Origin: Aequorivita sp. UBA3180
Lineage (GTDB): Bacteria; Bacteroidota; Bacteroidia; Flavobacteriales; Flavobacteriaceae
Length of the DNA stretch: 64,000 nucleotides
Assembly: GCA_002364215.1 (NCBI GenBank)
Contig: DEXQ01000001.1
Coordinates: 21,599-85,598, forward strand
Direction of reading: 5' to 3'
Positions 8,374-16,403 of the stretch are shown here, piece by piece. Positions within the stretch are counted from its first letter, which is position 1. Every line of letters starts with the position of its first letter. The notes under the pieces are model-generated. The model was not told where the DNA came from. It searched no databases and worked only from the letters and a program-made list of their open reading frames with translations. The position numbers and the translations under genes are program-made.

Positions 8374-9609
8374 ATGAAGAATCTATATGGCTTATTTATC
8401 TTTCTATTTGCGGCAACAATCTTTGCCCAAGATTCTACTTCCACATATAAAAAACGTGTGCTAGAAGCTCCAGAAGTTGATTTTCTTGTAAGCTACTACA
8501 ATCAAGACGGAGAAAACGCTGCAGTAAGTGGTGGTTTTGGAACAGAAAAACTTACAGACTTTACCCCTACTATTGTTGTCGCAATTCCATTGAATGATGA
8601 CGATGTTTTAACGATTGATGCTGGTGTTTCAGCCTATACGTCCGCATCCTCAAGCAACGTAGATCCTTTTGATAGCGATAGCCCTGCCGACCCTTTTGTA
8701 GCGTCGTCAGGTGCTTCTGCAAGCGATCTTTGGGCAGGTGGGAATTTTGGCTATTCACATAGCAGCGATGACCGTAACGACATAGTAAGCGCCAAGATTT
8801 CCGTTTCATCAGAGTATGATTATTTTTCCTTAGGTTTTGGCGGAAGTTATACCAAACTTTTTAATGAAAAGAACACCGAATTAAGTGTCCACGCCAATGT
8901 ATATATAGATACCTGGAAATTATTATACCCCATAGAGCTACGAGAGTCTTCAAATTTTATTGACCTGGATAAGAAAAACAGAAATTCCTATTCCTTAGGA
9001 TTTGGGTTTTCACAAATATTATCACAAAACCTTCAAGGGATGCTTTCTTTAGATATTGTTCAGCAACAAGGTCTTCTATCCACACCATTCCAAAGGGTTT
9101 ATTTTAATGATATGCCAGATCGTTTTCATGAAAATTTTCAACTAGCTGATGACATTGAAAGATTGCCGAACACTCGCTTTAAAACTGCTGTGGGCGGAAG
9201 GTTGAATTATTTTATTAATGAAATGTTCGTTTTAAGAACCTATTATCGTTACTATTTTGATGATTGGGGAATAAACTCGCATACAGCAAGTATCGAAATT
9301 CCTATAAAAATCACGGATAAATTCACGTTGTTCCCGAGCTATCGTTTTTACAATCAAACTGCAGCCGACTATTTTTATCCTTATGAAACAGCTTTATCAA
9401 CTTATGAGTTTTACACTTCAGATTATGATCTTTCTGAATTTTCGGCAAACCAGTTCGGTTTCGGAGTTGGGTATACAGATATTTTTACAAAGCTGAAATT
9501 GGCAAATTTTGGGTTGAAAACTGTAGATTTAAAATATGACTATTATAAGCGCAACACTGGTTTGCATTACAGTCTAATTTCGGCAGGGTTTAAATTTACA
9601 GGAAATTAA
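8374..9609 (+). CDS. DUF3570 outer-membrane beta-barrel protein
   Basis: The protein has 411 residues with a signal peptide (ending TIFAQ at residue 19) and alternating aromatic/polar strands throughout, ending in the barrel-like ...SLISAGFKFTGN. It matches the DUF3570 family in organisation (LPLNDDDVLTIDAGVSAYTSASS). Two Ser/Ala/Gly-rich segments (TSASSS at 89-94 and SGASAS at 112-117) resemble the Ser/Thr-containing motifs modified by ApbE enzymes. It is the last gene of the thioredoxin-apbE-DUF4266-DUF3570 operon, six bases after the previous stop. Confidence 0.82.
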   Translation: MKNLYGLFIFLFAATIFAQDSTSTYKKRVLEAPEVDFLVSYYNQDGENAAVSGGFGTEKLTDFTPTIVVAIPLNDDDVLTIDAGVSAYTSASSSNVDPFDSDSPADPFVASSGASASDLWAGGNFGYSHSSDDRNDIVSAKISVSSEYDYFSLGFGGSYTKLFNEKNTELSVHANVYIDTWKLLYPIELRESSNFIDLDKKNRNSYSLGFGFSQILSQNLQGMLSLDIVQQQGLLSTPFQRVYFNDMPDRFHENFQLADDIERLPNTRFKTAVGGRLNYFINEMFVLRTYYRYYFDDWGINSHTASIEIPIKITDKFTLFPSYRFYNQTAADYFYPYETALSTYEFYTSDYDLSEFSANQFGFGVGYTDIFTKLKLANFGLKTVDLKYDYYKRNTGLHYSLISAGFKFTGN

Positions 9610-9610
9610 A

Positions 9611-9988
9611 TTAGGCACTCATAGCATCATCTTCGTTTGGAAGATATTCACCATATTTCAAAAATAGTTTTTTATAAAAATTGGTTTGGAGATGACCATC
9701 TTCAATGCAACCATCAAGAGTCTCTTGCAAATCTGTATAACCCACCCAATCTGCAATAGCTTCATTTAAATCATAAAGCCGTAACGGATTTGTGGTTAAA
9801 GGCTTGGTATTCCAAATAGAAATCAATTTTTCTTGATAATCAATATTTACATCAACAGCGTTGAAATAGAACTTAAGCAAAGATGTATGCAGTTGTTGGA
9901 ATTCTTTTGTGGGACGAATATCGAAGTTGCAACTATGTTCCACAAGCTTGCGTATTTTCAGTTGTACATTATTTTCTATTTCTTTCAT
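9611..9988 (-). CDS. Hypothetical cytoplasmic protein
   Basis: The protein has 125 residues, soluble and mostly helical by composition (MKEIENNVQLKIRKLVEHS at the start; YDLNEAIADWVGYTDLQE in the second half). There is no signal peptide or membrane segment, and I recognise no family. The gene is convergent with the DUF3570 gene, one base separating the two stop codons, and is followed by no obvious partner gene. Confidence 0.55.
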   Translation of the reverse strand: MKEIENNVQLKIRKLVEHSCNFDIRPTKEFQQLHTSLLKFYFNAVDVNIDYQEKLISIWNTKPLTTNPLRLYDLNEAIADWVGYTDLQETLDGCIEDGHLQTNFYKKLFLKYGEYLPNEDDAMSA

Positions 9989-10118
9989 AACCTTACATAT
10001 CTATTAATTAAGATACGTAAAGTAGCTATATAAAATTTTTACACAAAACCTTTTTAGCGTGAGTTTAACTCATAATTGTATAATGAGTTAAAAAATTAGG
10101 AAAGCAATTAACAGATTT

Positions 10119-10517
10119 TTAATTTTTTTCCTGAAGACCTTGGCTTTCCCAATTTAAAAAGCCACCTTCCATATCGTAAATTTCTTTAAAACCCATTTCT
10201 TTCAATATTTGGGCTGCTTTGGCACTTCTTTTTCCACTTCGACAGTAAAGGTAAATTGGTTCGTTTTTATCAAGTTTAGCAACTTTTTCCTTAAAATCAT
10301 CATCTGTCACGCAAATATTTTGGGCAGTTTTTAGATGATCTTCCCCATACTCATCTTGGGTTCGCACATCTACTAATTGCAAGTTTTGATTATCACGTAC
10401 GGCGTCATAAACTTCCTCGGGAGATATTACCTTTATTTCCTGCGCTGTAGTGTTTTCTTTACAGGAAATAAAAAACAGTGCCATAACCAATCCAAAAACC
10501 AAAGCCAAATTCTTCAT
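10119..10517 (-). CDS. Rhodanese-domain lipoprotein
   Basis: The protein has 132 residues. A lipoprotein signal (ALFFISC, Cys at residue 19) is followed by one rhodanese domain with active-site loop CRSGKRS near residue 92, which carries a sulfur atom as persulfide. It lies 13 bases downstream of a second, cytoplasmic rhodanese gene on the same strand, so the two probably form an operon that handles sulfane sulfur on both sides of the inner membrane. Its donor and acceptor are unknown. Confidence 0.85.
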   Translation of the reverse strand: MKNLALVFGLVMALFFISCKENTTAQEIKVISPEEVYDAVRDNQNLQLVDVRTQDEYGEDHLKTAQNICVTDDDFKEKVAKLDKNEPIYLYCRSGKRSAKAAQILKEMGFKEIYDMEGGFLNWESQGLQEKN

Positions 10518-10530
10518 ATTAATCTATTTT

Positions 10531-10842
10531 TTAATCAACTATTTCTCCTTCCCATTCCATAATCCCTCCTTTTAAATTGTAAGCGTTTTTCACGCCAACG
10601 GAGTTCATCAACATACAGGCCTGACCACTTCTGCCTCCGGAGCGACAGTAAACGTAATAACTTTTTTGGGGGTCTAATTCCTTAGCTTTTTTAAGGAATT
10701 CGGCACCGTTAAAAATATCTATCTGCACCGCTCCCGGAATATATCCTTCTTCAAATTCAGCATCGGTACGAACATCAATTATTACCGCATTATCATCGTT
10801 TTTAAGTTGTTCGCTCCACTGTTCTTGTGTCAAGTCTGCCAT
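10531..10842 (-). CDS. Cytoplasmic rhodanese-like protein
   Basis: The protein has 103 residues, a single rhodanese domain without signal peptide. The active-site loop is CRSGGRS near residue 68, with the usual VDVRTDAEFEEGYIPGA CH2A motif near residues 23-39. It is the first gene of a pair with the rhodanese lipoprotein. A bidirectional-looking terminator lies upstream, separating it from the thioredoxin-fold genes. Confidence 0.85.
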   Translation of the reverse strand: MADLTQEQWSEQLKNDDNAVIIDVRTDAEFEEGYIPGAVQIDIFNGAEFLKKAKELDPQKSYYVYCRSGGRSGQACMLMNSVGVKNAYNLKGGIMEWEGEIVD

Positions 10843-10892
10843 AATGTAAATTTTTTGTAAAAATAATAAATGAGAAGGGTTTATTCATAAAA

Positions 10893-10920
10893 AAAACCGA
10901 AAACAAATGTCTTCGGTTTT
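10893..10920 (-). terminator. Intrinsic terminator after the 10941 gene
   Basis: A 9-bp stem AAAACCGAA/TTCGGTTTT with a 10-base loop is followed on the minus strand by a run of T. It lies between the stop of the thioredoxin-fold gene (10941) and the start of the rhodanese pair, and would end the 12184-to-10941 transcript. Confidence 0.7.
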
Positions 10921-10940
10921 AAAAATTCTCTCTATTTTTT

Positions 10941-11630
10941 TTACTGCTTCACAGAACAACCAATCGCTTTGGTTTCTTTCACTGATATTTCTTTATCCGC
11001 AAGCAATTCATTTACGGCGTTGGCCAAAAATCTGTCTTTTACTTCGGTTGCATTGCGAACATTATCGTCAATGGCACCAATGTATTTCACGATATTTTTT
11101 CCATCTTCTTTTTGCAGTAGATAAACGTGCGGCGTTTTTGTGGCGCCGTATTTTGCATAGATTGTTTGGCTTTCGTCATACAAATATGGGAAAGTAAAAC
11201 CTGCTTCCTTGGCTTTTTTCTGCATTAGTTCATACGTATCATCTGGCTGAACCTCCGGATTATTTGGATTAATTGCGATTACGGGATACCCCTTTGATTT
11301 GAATTCCTGATCCAGAACAACCATTCTTTCTTCGCTCGCAACTGCATACGGGCAAGTGTTGCAGGTGAAAATCACAATAAAACCTTTGGCATCTTTATAA
11401 TCGGAAAGAGAAACCATTTTTCCGTTCACGTCCTTCAGTTTAAAATCTGTGGCTTCATCACCAATAGTATATCCTTTCGTTTCAGTTTCTGATACAATCT
11501 CTGTGAATTCAGGCTGTACGACTTCGTTTAGGGCAAAATCTGAGCTTTTATCTGTCGGTTCGTTTTTGCAGCTGTTTAAAGCGATTAATGCAATAGCTGC
11601 AAATGATATGCTTGTAAATATCTTTTTCAT
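10941..11630 (-). CDS. Thioredoxin/AhpC-TSA family lipoprotein
   Basis: The protein has 229 residues with a lipoprotein signal (LIALNSC, Cys at about residue 21). A peroxiredoxin/TlpA fold follows, with active site FTCNTCPYAVASEERM near residue 90, the CxxC pattern CNTC typical of the redoxin subgroup in which the motif is TCPY. The partner strand PHVYLLQKEDG supplies the cis-Pro. It follows a TlpA-like gene by 11 bases, suggesting joint work in envelope thiol chemistry. Confidence 0.82.
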   Translation of the reverse strand: MKKIFTSISFAAIALIALNSCKNEPTDKSSDFALNEVVQPEFTEIVSETETKGYTIGDEATDFKLKDVNGKMVSLSDYKDAKGFIVIFTCNTCPYAVASEERMVVLDQEFKSKGYPVIAINPNNPEVQPDDTYELMQKKAKEAGFTFPYLYDESQTIYAKYGATKTPHVYLLQKEDGKNIVKYIGAIDDNVRNATEVKDRFLANAVNELLADKEISVKETKAIGCSVKQ

Positions 11631-11641
11631 AATTTAAATTT

Positions 11642-12184
11642 TTATAGAAATGTTTGTAATTCAGATTCAAGTTCTTCAAAAGTAAATGATTGTTCATAAA
11701 ATTTTCGGTTGGCATTTTTATATATCACCGTTGCGGGAATGGCACCGCTCCATTGTGGTGAAACCTTCGGAATCCAACTGTTGGCATCGGCATCGTCCAA
11801 AAGAACAACTTCAGACTCTATATTATTTCTTTCAATAAAAGGTATTACTTGGCTGTCCACTTTGTCAGGAAAATCAAGGCTTACCAACAATAATTTTACT
11901 TTTTTATCTGAATAGTCAAAGGCTAATTTTTCAAAATATGGAAGCTCTTTGATACAAGGCTTGCACCAAGTAGCCCAAAAGTTTATAATATAAATTGAAT
12001 CATTTTTCTTTTGAAGATATTGTTGTTCCAGTTCTTCAAAATTGAGGGAAACAACTTTTTTTGAATTGAAAAATCTTTCTTCAGTTCGATTAACTTCCTT
12101 CATTGCAATTTCAACTGATTCAGATTTTTTATCTGAACAGCTTTGAAGCAATATAAAAAAAAGTAATATTGGCAGTAATTTCAT
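11642..12184 (-). CDS. TlpA-like thioredoxin lipoprotein
   Basis: The protein has 180 residues with lipobox LLQSC (Cys at residue 16). The TlpA/ResA-type active site is NFWATWCKPCIKELPYFEK, near residues 68-86. It is the first gene of a two-gene operon with the 10941 redoxin. Such proteins reduce disulfides in the periplasm, for instance during cytochrome c maturation, but no cytochrome gene is nearby to confirm that. Confidence 0.85.
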   Translation of the reverse strand: MKLLPILLFFILLQSCSDKKSESVEIAMKEVNRTEERFFNSKKVVSLNFEELEQQYLQKKNDSIYIINFWATWCKPCIKELPYFEKLAFDYSDKKVKLLLVSLDFPDKVDSQVIPFIERNNIESEVVLLDDADANSWIPKVSPQWSGAIPATVIYKNANRKFYEQSFTFEELESELQTFL

Positions 12185-12325
12185 TTTCTAAAAATATTGA
12201 AAGTGTATCAATTAGAACAATTCATTAACGTAAGATTAATAGACTCAACCTTTACCAAAAAGTTTCATTTCAAACTCGAATTTTGAAATTTTGCAATAAA
12301 TGAAAACAGTCTTCAAAAAAAATTC

Positions 12326-12333
12326 TATATTTG
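12326..12333 (+). promoter_or_regulatory. Candidate -7 element of the trp operon
   Basis: TATATTTG matches TANNTTTG exactly. Transcription would start about seven bases downstream, just ahead of the leader-peptide ATG at 12345, giving a very short untranslated leader before the leader ORF. No convincing TTTG -33 box is seen at the usual spacing. Confidence 0.5.
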
Positions 12334-12344
12334 AACCTGAAACA

Positions 12345-12401
12345 ATGAACACATTTACACAAAATACTTGGTGGTGGAAAAACTTACGAAAAACCTCGTG
12401 A
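12345..12401 (+). CDS. trpL: trp operon leader peptide (18 aa, WWW)
   Basis: A short ORF encodes MNTFTQNTWWWKNLRKTS. Three consecutive TGG codons at 12369-12377 make it a classic Trp-sensing leader peptide. It begins 12 bases after the -7 element and ends 31 bases before an intrinsic terminator, which in turn precedes trpE. Ribosome stalling on the Trp codons during tryptophan shortage would be expected to alter folding of the downstream RNA and allow read-through. The antiterminator pairing itself I could not draw with certainty by hand. Confidence 0.88.
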   Translation: MNTFTQNTWWWKNLRKTS

Positions 12402-12432
12402 GCAGTACACCTATAGTATAAAATATACGAAA

Positions 12433-12462
12433 AGGCTTGTCAATCACGACAAGCCTTTTTTT
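12433..12462 (+). terminator. trp attenuator terminator
   Basis: A perfect 9-bp stem AGGCTTGTC/GACAAGCCT with a 6-base loop is followed by a run of seven T. It lies between the leader peptide and trpE, so it can only act as a regulated terminator inside the trp transcript. An apparent upstream start for trpE at 12437 falls inside this hairpin and is not real. Confidence 0.9.
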
Positions 12463-12481
12463 ATTCACACATTTTAACGAA

Positions 12482-13885
12482 ATGAAATACGATTTAAAAA
12501 CATATTCAAAAAAACTATTGGCAGACACCCTCACGCCGGTTTCTGTGTATTTGCGACTTCGTGATAAATTCCCGAACAGCCTGTTGCTGGAAAGTAGCGA
12601 TTATCACGCCAATAATAACAGTTTTAGCTATATCTGCTTCAACCCAATCGCTTCCATAAAAGTGGAAAATGAAACGATTTTTCAGCAATTTCCCGATGGA
12701 AAAAGTTCAAAAATTGAAATTTCTGAAAACACGAATGTTCCAACTATTTTAGACGAATTTTCCTCCTCTTTTTCTTCGGAAGAAAGTAAATTTAAATTCA
12801 TTAACAACGGACTTTTCGGCTTTATGGCTTTTGATGCGGTGCGTTATTTTGAAGATATTGAGCTTTCAAAAAAGGAAGAAAACCTCGGAATGCCCGATCT
12901 ATATTATGCAGTTTATCAAAATATCATCGCGATAAACCATTTCAATAACGAAGCTTATATTTTTGCGCATTGTTTTGATTCTGAAAATAATATTCCACAG
13001 ATTGAACAGATTTTAAAGTCGAAAAGTTTTGCAGAATACCCGTTTGAAAGAAAGGGCAATTACAGTACAAATTTGGATGATGAAGGTTTTAAGGCGTTGG
13101 TGCGAAAATGTAAGGAACATTGCCAGCGCGGCGACGTGTTCCAAATTGTGCCGAGCAAACGCTTTTCACAACAATTTACAGGCGATGAATTTAATGTTTA
13201 CAGGGCCTTGCGAAGCGTGAATCCTTCACCTTATCTTTTCTATTTCGACTACGGAAACTTTAAAATATTTGGAAGTTCGCCCGAAGCGCAGTTGGTCGTA
13301 AACGGAAATACAGCAGAAATCCACCCAATTGCGGGAACCTTCAAACGCACCGGCAACGACGAGCAGGATGCCGAGCTCGCCAAGAAACTTTCAGAGGACA
13401 AAAAGGAAAACAGTGAACACGTAATGTTGGTCGATTTGGCGCGAAACGATTTAAGCCGCCACGGCACAAACGTTAAAGTAGAAACCTATCGCGAGGTTCA
13501 GTTTTTTTCGCACGTAATTCATTTAGTGAGCAAAGTTACGGCAACGAAAAACCCCGAAACATCAACGATGCAGATTATTGCAGACACTTTTCCCGCGGGA
13601 ACTTTGAGCGGCGCACCAAAACACAAAGCGCTGCAATTGCTGGAAAAATATGAAAACCGAAGTCGTGAATTTTACGGCGGCGCCATCGGGTTTATGGATT
13701 TCAGCGGTAATTTTAATCACGCCATAATCATCCGTTCCTTTGTAAGCAAAAACCACACATTACACTATCAAGCTGGCGCTGGCGTGGTTTCGGAAAGCAA
13801 TGAGGAAAACGAATTACAGGAAGTTTATAACAAACTCGGCGCATTAACAAAAGCGTTGGAATTAGCTGAAACAATGGCCCCCTAG
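12482..13885 (+). CDS. trpE: Anthranilate synthase component I
   Basis: Converts chorismate plus ammonia from TrpG to anthranilate, the first step of tryptophan synthesis. The protein has 467 residues, with the chorismate-binding domain recognisable in FQIVPSKRFSQ, IHPIAGTFKRTG and TFPAGTLSGAPKHKA. The LLESSDYH segment near residue 37 fits the Trp feedback site. The ATG at 12482 follows the attenuator; an upstream in-frame start lies inside the terminator hairpin. The protein has no tryptophan residue. The last residues MAP and the TAG stop come from a family B repeat (13876 onward), so the original C-terminus has probably been altered slightly. Confidence 0.96.
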   Translation: MKYDLKTYSKKLLADTLTPVSVYLRLRDKFPNSLLLESSDYHANNNSFSYICFNPIASIKVENETIFQQFPDGKSSKIEISENTNVPTILDEFSSSFSSEESKFKFINNGLFGFMAFDAVRYFEDIELSKKEENLGMPDLYYAVYQNIIAINHFNNEAYIFAHCFDSENNIPQIEQILKSKSFAEYPFERKGNYSTNLDDEGFKALVRKCKEHCQRGDVFQIVPSKRFSQQFTGDEFNVYRALRSVNPSPYLFYFDYGNFKIFGSSPEAQLVVNGNTAEIHPIAGTFKRTGNDEQDAELAKKLSEDKKENSEHVMLVDLARNDLSRHGTNVKVETYREVQFFSHVIHLVSKVTATKNPETSTMQIIADTFPAGTLSGAPKHKALQLLEKYENRSREFYGGAIGFMDFSGNFNHAIIIRSFVSKNHTLHYQAGAGVVSESNEENELQEVYNKLGALTKALELAETMAP

Positions 13886-13903
13886 CCCCCGAAGGGGGAA
13901 TTT
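13876..13903. repeat. Family B G+C-rich repeat at the end of trpE
   Basis: GGCCCCCTAGCCCCCGAAGG and the following GGGAATTT form a CCCCC/GGGGG hairpin. The same sequence appears reverse-complemented at 19627-19655. Its TAG is the stop codon of trpE. Confidence 0.85.
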
Positions 13904-13917
13904 AAACTCAATTTATA

Positions 13918-14553
13918 ATGAAAAACAAAAAAATAAATAAAAACCCGAAAAATACTCCCTCCCCTTCGGGAAGGGTTGGAGTGGGGCTTAGAATTTTAGT
14001 AATAGACAATTACGACAGTTTTGTGTACAATCTGGTTCACTATTTAGAGGAATTAGATTGCAAGGTAACCGTAAAACGAAACGATAAATTTTATTTGGAA
14101 GAAGTAGAAAACTACGATAAAGTTCTACTTTCACCGGGTCCGGGCATTCCCGATGAAGCGGGTTTGCTTAAGGAAGTAATTCAAAAATATGCAACTTCAA
14201 AACCAATTTTGGGCGTGTGTTTGGGCCAGCAGGCAATTGGGGAAGTTTTTGGCGGGAAATTGGAAAACCTGAGCAAAGTCTTTCACGGCGTTGCCACAAC
14301 TGCAACCGTTATTTCAGAAAACGAGCCGCTTTTTAAAGGAATCGATAAAGAGTTCGAAATAGGTCGTTACCATAGTTGGGTGATTTCAAAAGAAGATTTT
14401 CCGGAGGTCTTGGAAATTACCTCTGTAGATGAAAATGGGCAGATTATGTCCGTCCGTCACAAATTTTACGACGTTTGTGGCGTACAATTTCACCCTGAAA
14501 GTGTGCTAACGCCAGTGGGAAAAAAGATTATTAAAAATTGGATTGAGAGTTAG
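13918..14553 (+). CDS. trpG: Anthranilate synthase component II (glutamine amidotransferase)
   Basis: Class I glutamine amidotransferase supplying ammonia to TrpE. The protein has 211 residues. The catalytic Cys is in GVCLGQQAIGE (near residue 101) and His/Glu in VQFHPESV near the end. The normal family start (xILVIDNYDSFVYN) begins only at about residue 27. The preceding residues come from a lysine/asparagine-rich stretch and a family B repeat read as TPSPSGRVGVGL. No usable start remains at the ancestral position, where CTT AGA replaces the expected ATG AAA, so the extension is probably translated. Confidence 0.94.
   Translation: MKNKKINKNPKNTPSPSGRVGVGLRILVIDNYDSFVYNLVHYLEELDCKVTVKRNDKFYLEEVENYDKVLLSPGPGIPDEAGLLKEVIQKYATSKPILGVCLGQQAIGEVFGGKLENLSKVFHGVATTATVISENEPLFKGIDKEFEIGRYHSWVISKEDFPEVLEITSVDENGQIMSVRHKFYDVCGVQFHPESVLTPVGKKIIKNWIES
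13955..13990. repeat. Family B repeat inside the trpG 5' end
   Basis: CTCCCTCCCCTTCGGGAAGG followed by GTTGGAGTGGGGCT is a C-rich/G-rich hairpin element. It matches the copy in trpF (16418) in its ends (CTCCCTC... and GGAGTGGGGCT) while the loop differs. It is read in frame as part of TrpG. Confidence 0.85.
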
Positions 14554-14554
14554 A

Positions 14555-15544
14555 ATGAAACAGATTTTAAACAGATTAATAAACCACGAGCAACTCAACA
14601 AAGAAGAAGCACGAACAGTTTTGGTAAATATTTCCGAAGGTAAATACAATCAAAGCCAGATCGCCGCTTTTTTAACGGTTTATATGATGCGAAACGTAAG
14701 TTTGGAAGAATTGGAAGGCTTCCGCGATGCCCTGTTAGACCTGTGCCTGGCGGTAGATTTCAGCGAATACAACACCATAGATTTATGCGGCACGGGCGGC
14801 GATGGTAAAAACACGTTTAATATTTCAACCTTGGCATCATTTGTAACGGCGGGTGCTGGAGTAAATGTTACCAAACACGGCAATTATGGCGTTTCTTCTG
14901 TTAGCGGAAGCAGCAATGTAATGGAAGTTTTGGGTATAAAATTCAGCAATGAAAAAGATTTTTTAACGCGTTGTTTGGACGAAGCCGGAATCTGTGTTTT
15001 GCACGCGCCCCTCTTCCACCCTGCCATGAAAAATGTGGCGCCGATTAGACAGGAATTGGGCGTGAAAACATTTTTCAATATGCTCGGACCTATGGTAAAT
15101 CCTGCATTTCCGAAGAACCAATTGGTTGGGGTTTTTAATTTGGAATTGGCCCGAATGTACGGCTATCTCTATCAAAAAAGCGAGAAAAATTACGCCGTGC
15201 TCCACGCGATGGATGGTTATGATGAAATTTCACTGACAGGTCCCATTAAAGTGATTTCAAAAAATTCTGAGAATATTTTAACTGCCGAGGATTTTGGAGT
15301 GAAACAGATTGCGGAATCTGAAATATTTGGAGGTGAATCTGTAAAAGATTCAGCTGAAATTTTTCTGAATATCCTCAACGGAAAAGGTACCAAAGCCCAA
15401 AATAACGTGGTCTGCGCCAATGCCGGAATGGCGATTTCAGTAGTTGAAAGTTGCACGATAAATGAAGGATTTGAAAAAGCGAAAGAATCTTTGCAAGCTG
15501 GAAAAGCGTTGCAATCATTGAAGAAATTACAACAAATATCGTAG
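14555..15544 (+). CDS. trpD: Anthranilate phosphoribosyltransferase
   Basis: Transfers phosphoribose from PRPP to anthranilate. The protein has 329 residues. The signature CGTGGDGKNTFNIST (near residues 77-91) binds PRPP, and KHGNYGVSSVSGSSNVMEVLG follows in the catalytic domain. The ATG at 14555, one base after the trpG stop codon, is preferred to a start 12 bases upstream that would overlap trpG. The protein contains no tryptophan. Confidence 0.96.
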   Translation: MKQILNRLINHEQLNKEEARTVLVNISEGKYNQSQIAAFLTVYMMRNVSLEELEGFRDALLDLCLAVDFSEYNTIDLCGTGGDGKNTFNISTLASFVTAGAGVNVTKHGNYGVSSVSGSSNVMEVLGIKFSNEKDFLTRCLDEAGICVLHAPLFHPAMKNVAPIRQELGVKTFFNMLGPMVNPAFPKNQLVGVFNLELARMYGYLYQKSEKNYAVLHAMDGYDEISLTGPIKVISKNSENILTAEDFGVKQIAESEIFGGESVKDSAEIFLNILNGKGTKAQNNVVCANAGMAISVVESCTINEGFEKAKESLQAGKALQSLKKLQQIS

Positions 15545-15596
15545 GCGCACCGATTTATCGCGAGCCTTTCAAAATACTGATTCCCCAGCTAACGAA

Positions 15597-15617
15597 TTAA
15601 CGATTAACGATTAACGA
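15597..15617 (+). repeat. Three tandem TTAACGA units before trpC
   Basis: TTAACGA is repeated three times without interruption and ends three bases before the trpC ATG. The 76-base trpD-trpC gap is the widest inside the operon apart from the trpB-trpA gap. A related GTTAATCGA string precedes the 46875 gene. No function is evident. Confidence 0.7.
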
Positions 15618-15620
15618 AGA

Positions 15621-16403
15621 ATGAACATTTTAGATACCATAACCACTTACAAACGCAAGGAAGTTGCTGCAAAAAAAGAAGCTATCCCAACCCGTTTGCT
15701 TGAAAAGTTTCCACTTTTTGCCAAAGAAACCAAATCGTTGGCAGAAGCTTTGCGCATTTCAACCACGGGAATTATTGCAGAACACAAACGCCGTTCGCCC
15801 AGCAAATCGGTGATAAATGACAAGGTTTTGTTACCTGAAGTGGTTTCCGGTTATGAGAATGCAGGTGCAAAGGGAATTTCAGTATTAACCGATTCCAATT
15901 TTTTCGGCGGATCGCTGGACGATTTATTGGTTGCCGAAAAGACGGTTTCAGTTCCCATTCTTCGGAAGGAATTTATAATTGACCCCTATCAAATTTACGA
16001 ATCGAAAGCATACGGCGCCGATACAATTTTATTGATCGCAGCTTGTCTTTCAGTAGAAGAACTGAAACAGTTTTCATTTTTGGCGAAAAGCTTAAAACTC
16101 GATGTTTTATTGGAAGTCCACAATCTCGAAGAACTTCAAAAATCTCTTTTACCGAATGTGGATATGATTGGTGTAAACAACAGAAACTTGAAAAATTTCA
16201 AAGTAGATATAGACATCAGTAAAAAACTTTCCGAAGAAATTCCGAAGGATTTTGTTAAAATTTCCGAAAGCGGAATCAGCGACGTTGAAACCATAAAAGA
16301 TTTGAGAACCTACGGTTTTGAAGGATTTTTGATTGGCGAAAATTTTATGAAAACCGAAAATCCCGGCCAAACCGCAAAACAATTTATTGAAAAACTGAGA
16401 TGA
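15621..16403 (+). CDS. trpC: Indole-3-glycerol phosphate synthase
   Basis: A 260-residue (beta/alpha)8 enzyme that closes the indole ring. Signatures are IIAEHKRRSPSKSVIN (near residue 52, including the catalytic Lys and substrate-binding SPS), VPILRKEFIIDPYQIYE, LLEVHNLEEL, GVNNRNL and SESGI near the phosphate-binding end. The start ATG follows tandem TTAACGA units. Its TGA stop overlaps the trpF start (ATGA), so the two are translationally coupled. The protein contains no tryptophan. Confidence 0.96.
   Translation: MNILDTITTYKRKEVAAKKEAIPTRLLEKFPLFAKETKSLAEALRISTTGIIAEHKRRSPSKSVINDKVLLPEVVSGYENAGAKGISVLTDSNFFGGSLDDLLVAEKTVSVPILRKEFIIDPYQIYESKAYGADTILLIAACLSVEELKQFSFLAKSLKLDVLLEVHNLEELQKSLLPNVDMIGVNNRNLKNFKVDIDISKKLSEEIPKDFVKISESGISDVETIKDLRTYGFEGFLIGENFMKTENPGQTAKQFIEKLR

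Noticed and set aside
10893..10920. Riboswitch upstream of the rhodanese pair
   Set aside because: The only structure is a simple terminator hairpin belonging to the upstream gene.
12402..12441. Antiterminator pairing for the trp leader
   Set aside because: Short complementarities (for example GGTG with CACC) exist, but none is strong enough by hand to name as the antiterminator.
12437..12481. Upstream in-frame start for trpE
   Set aside because: It begins inside the attenuator hairpin and adds residues unlike any TrpE; the ATG at 12482 is followed by a typical N-terminus.
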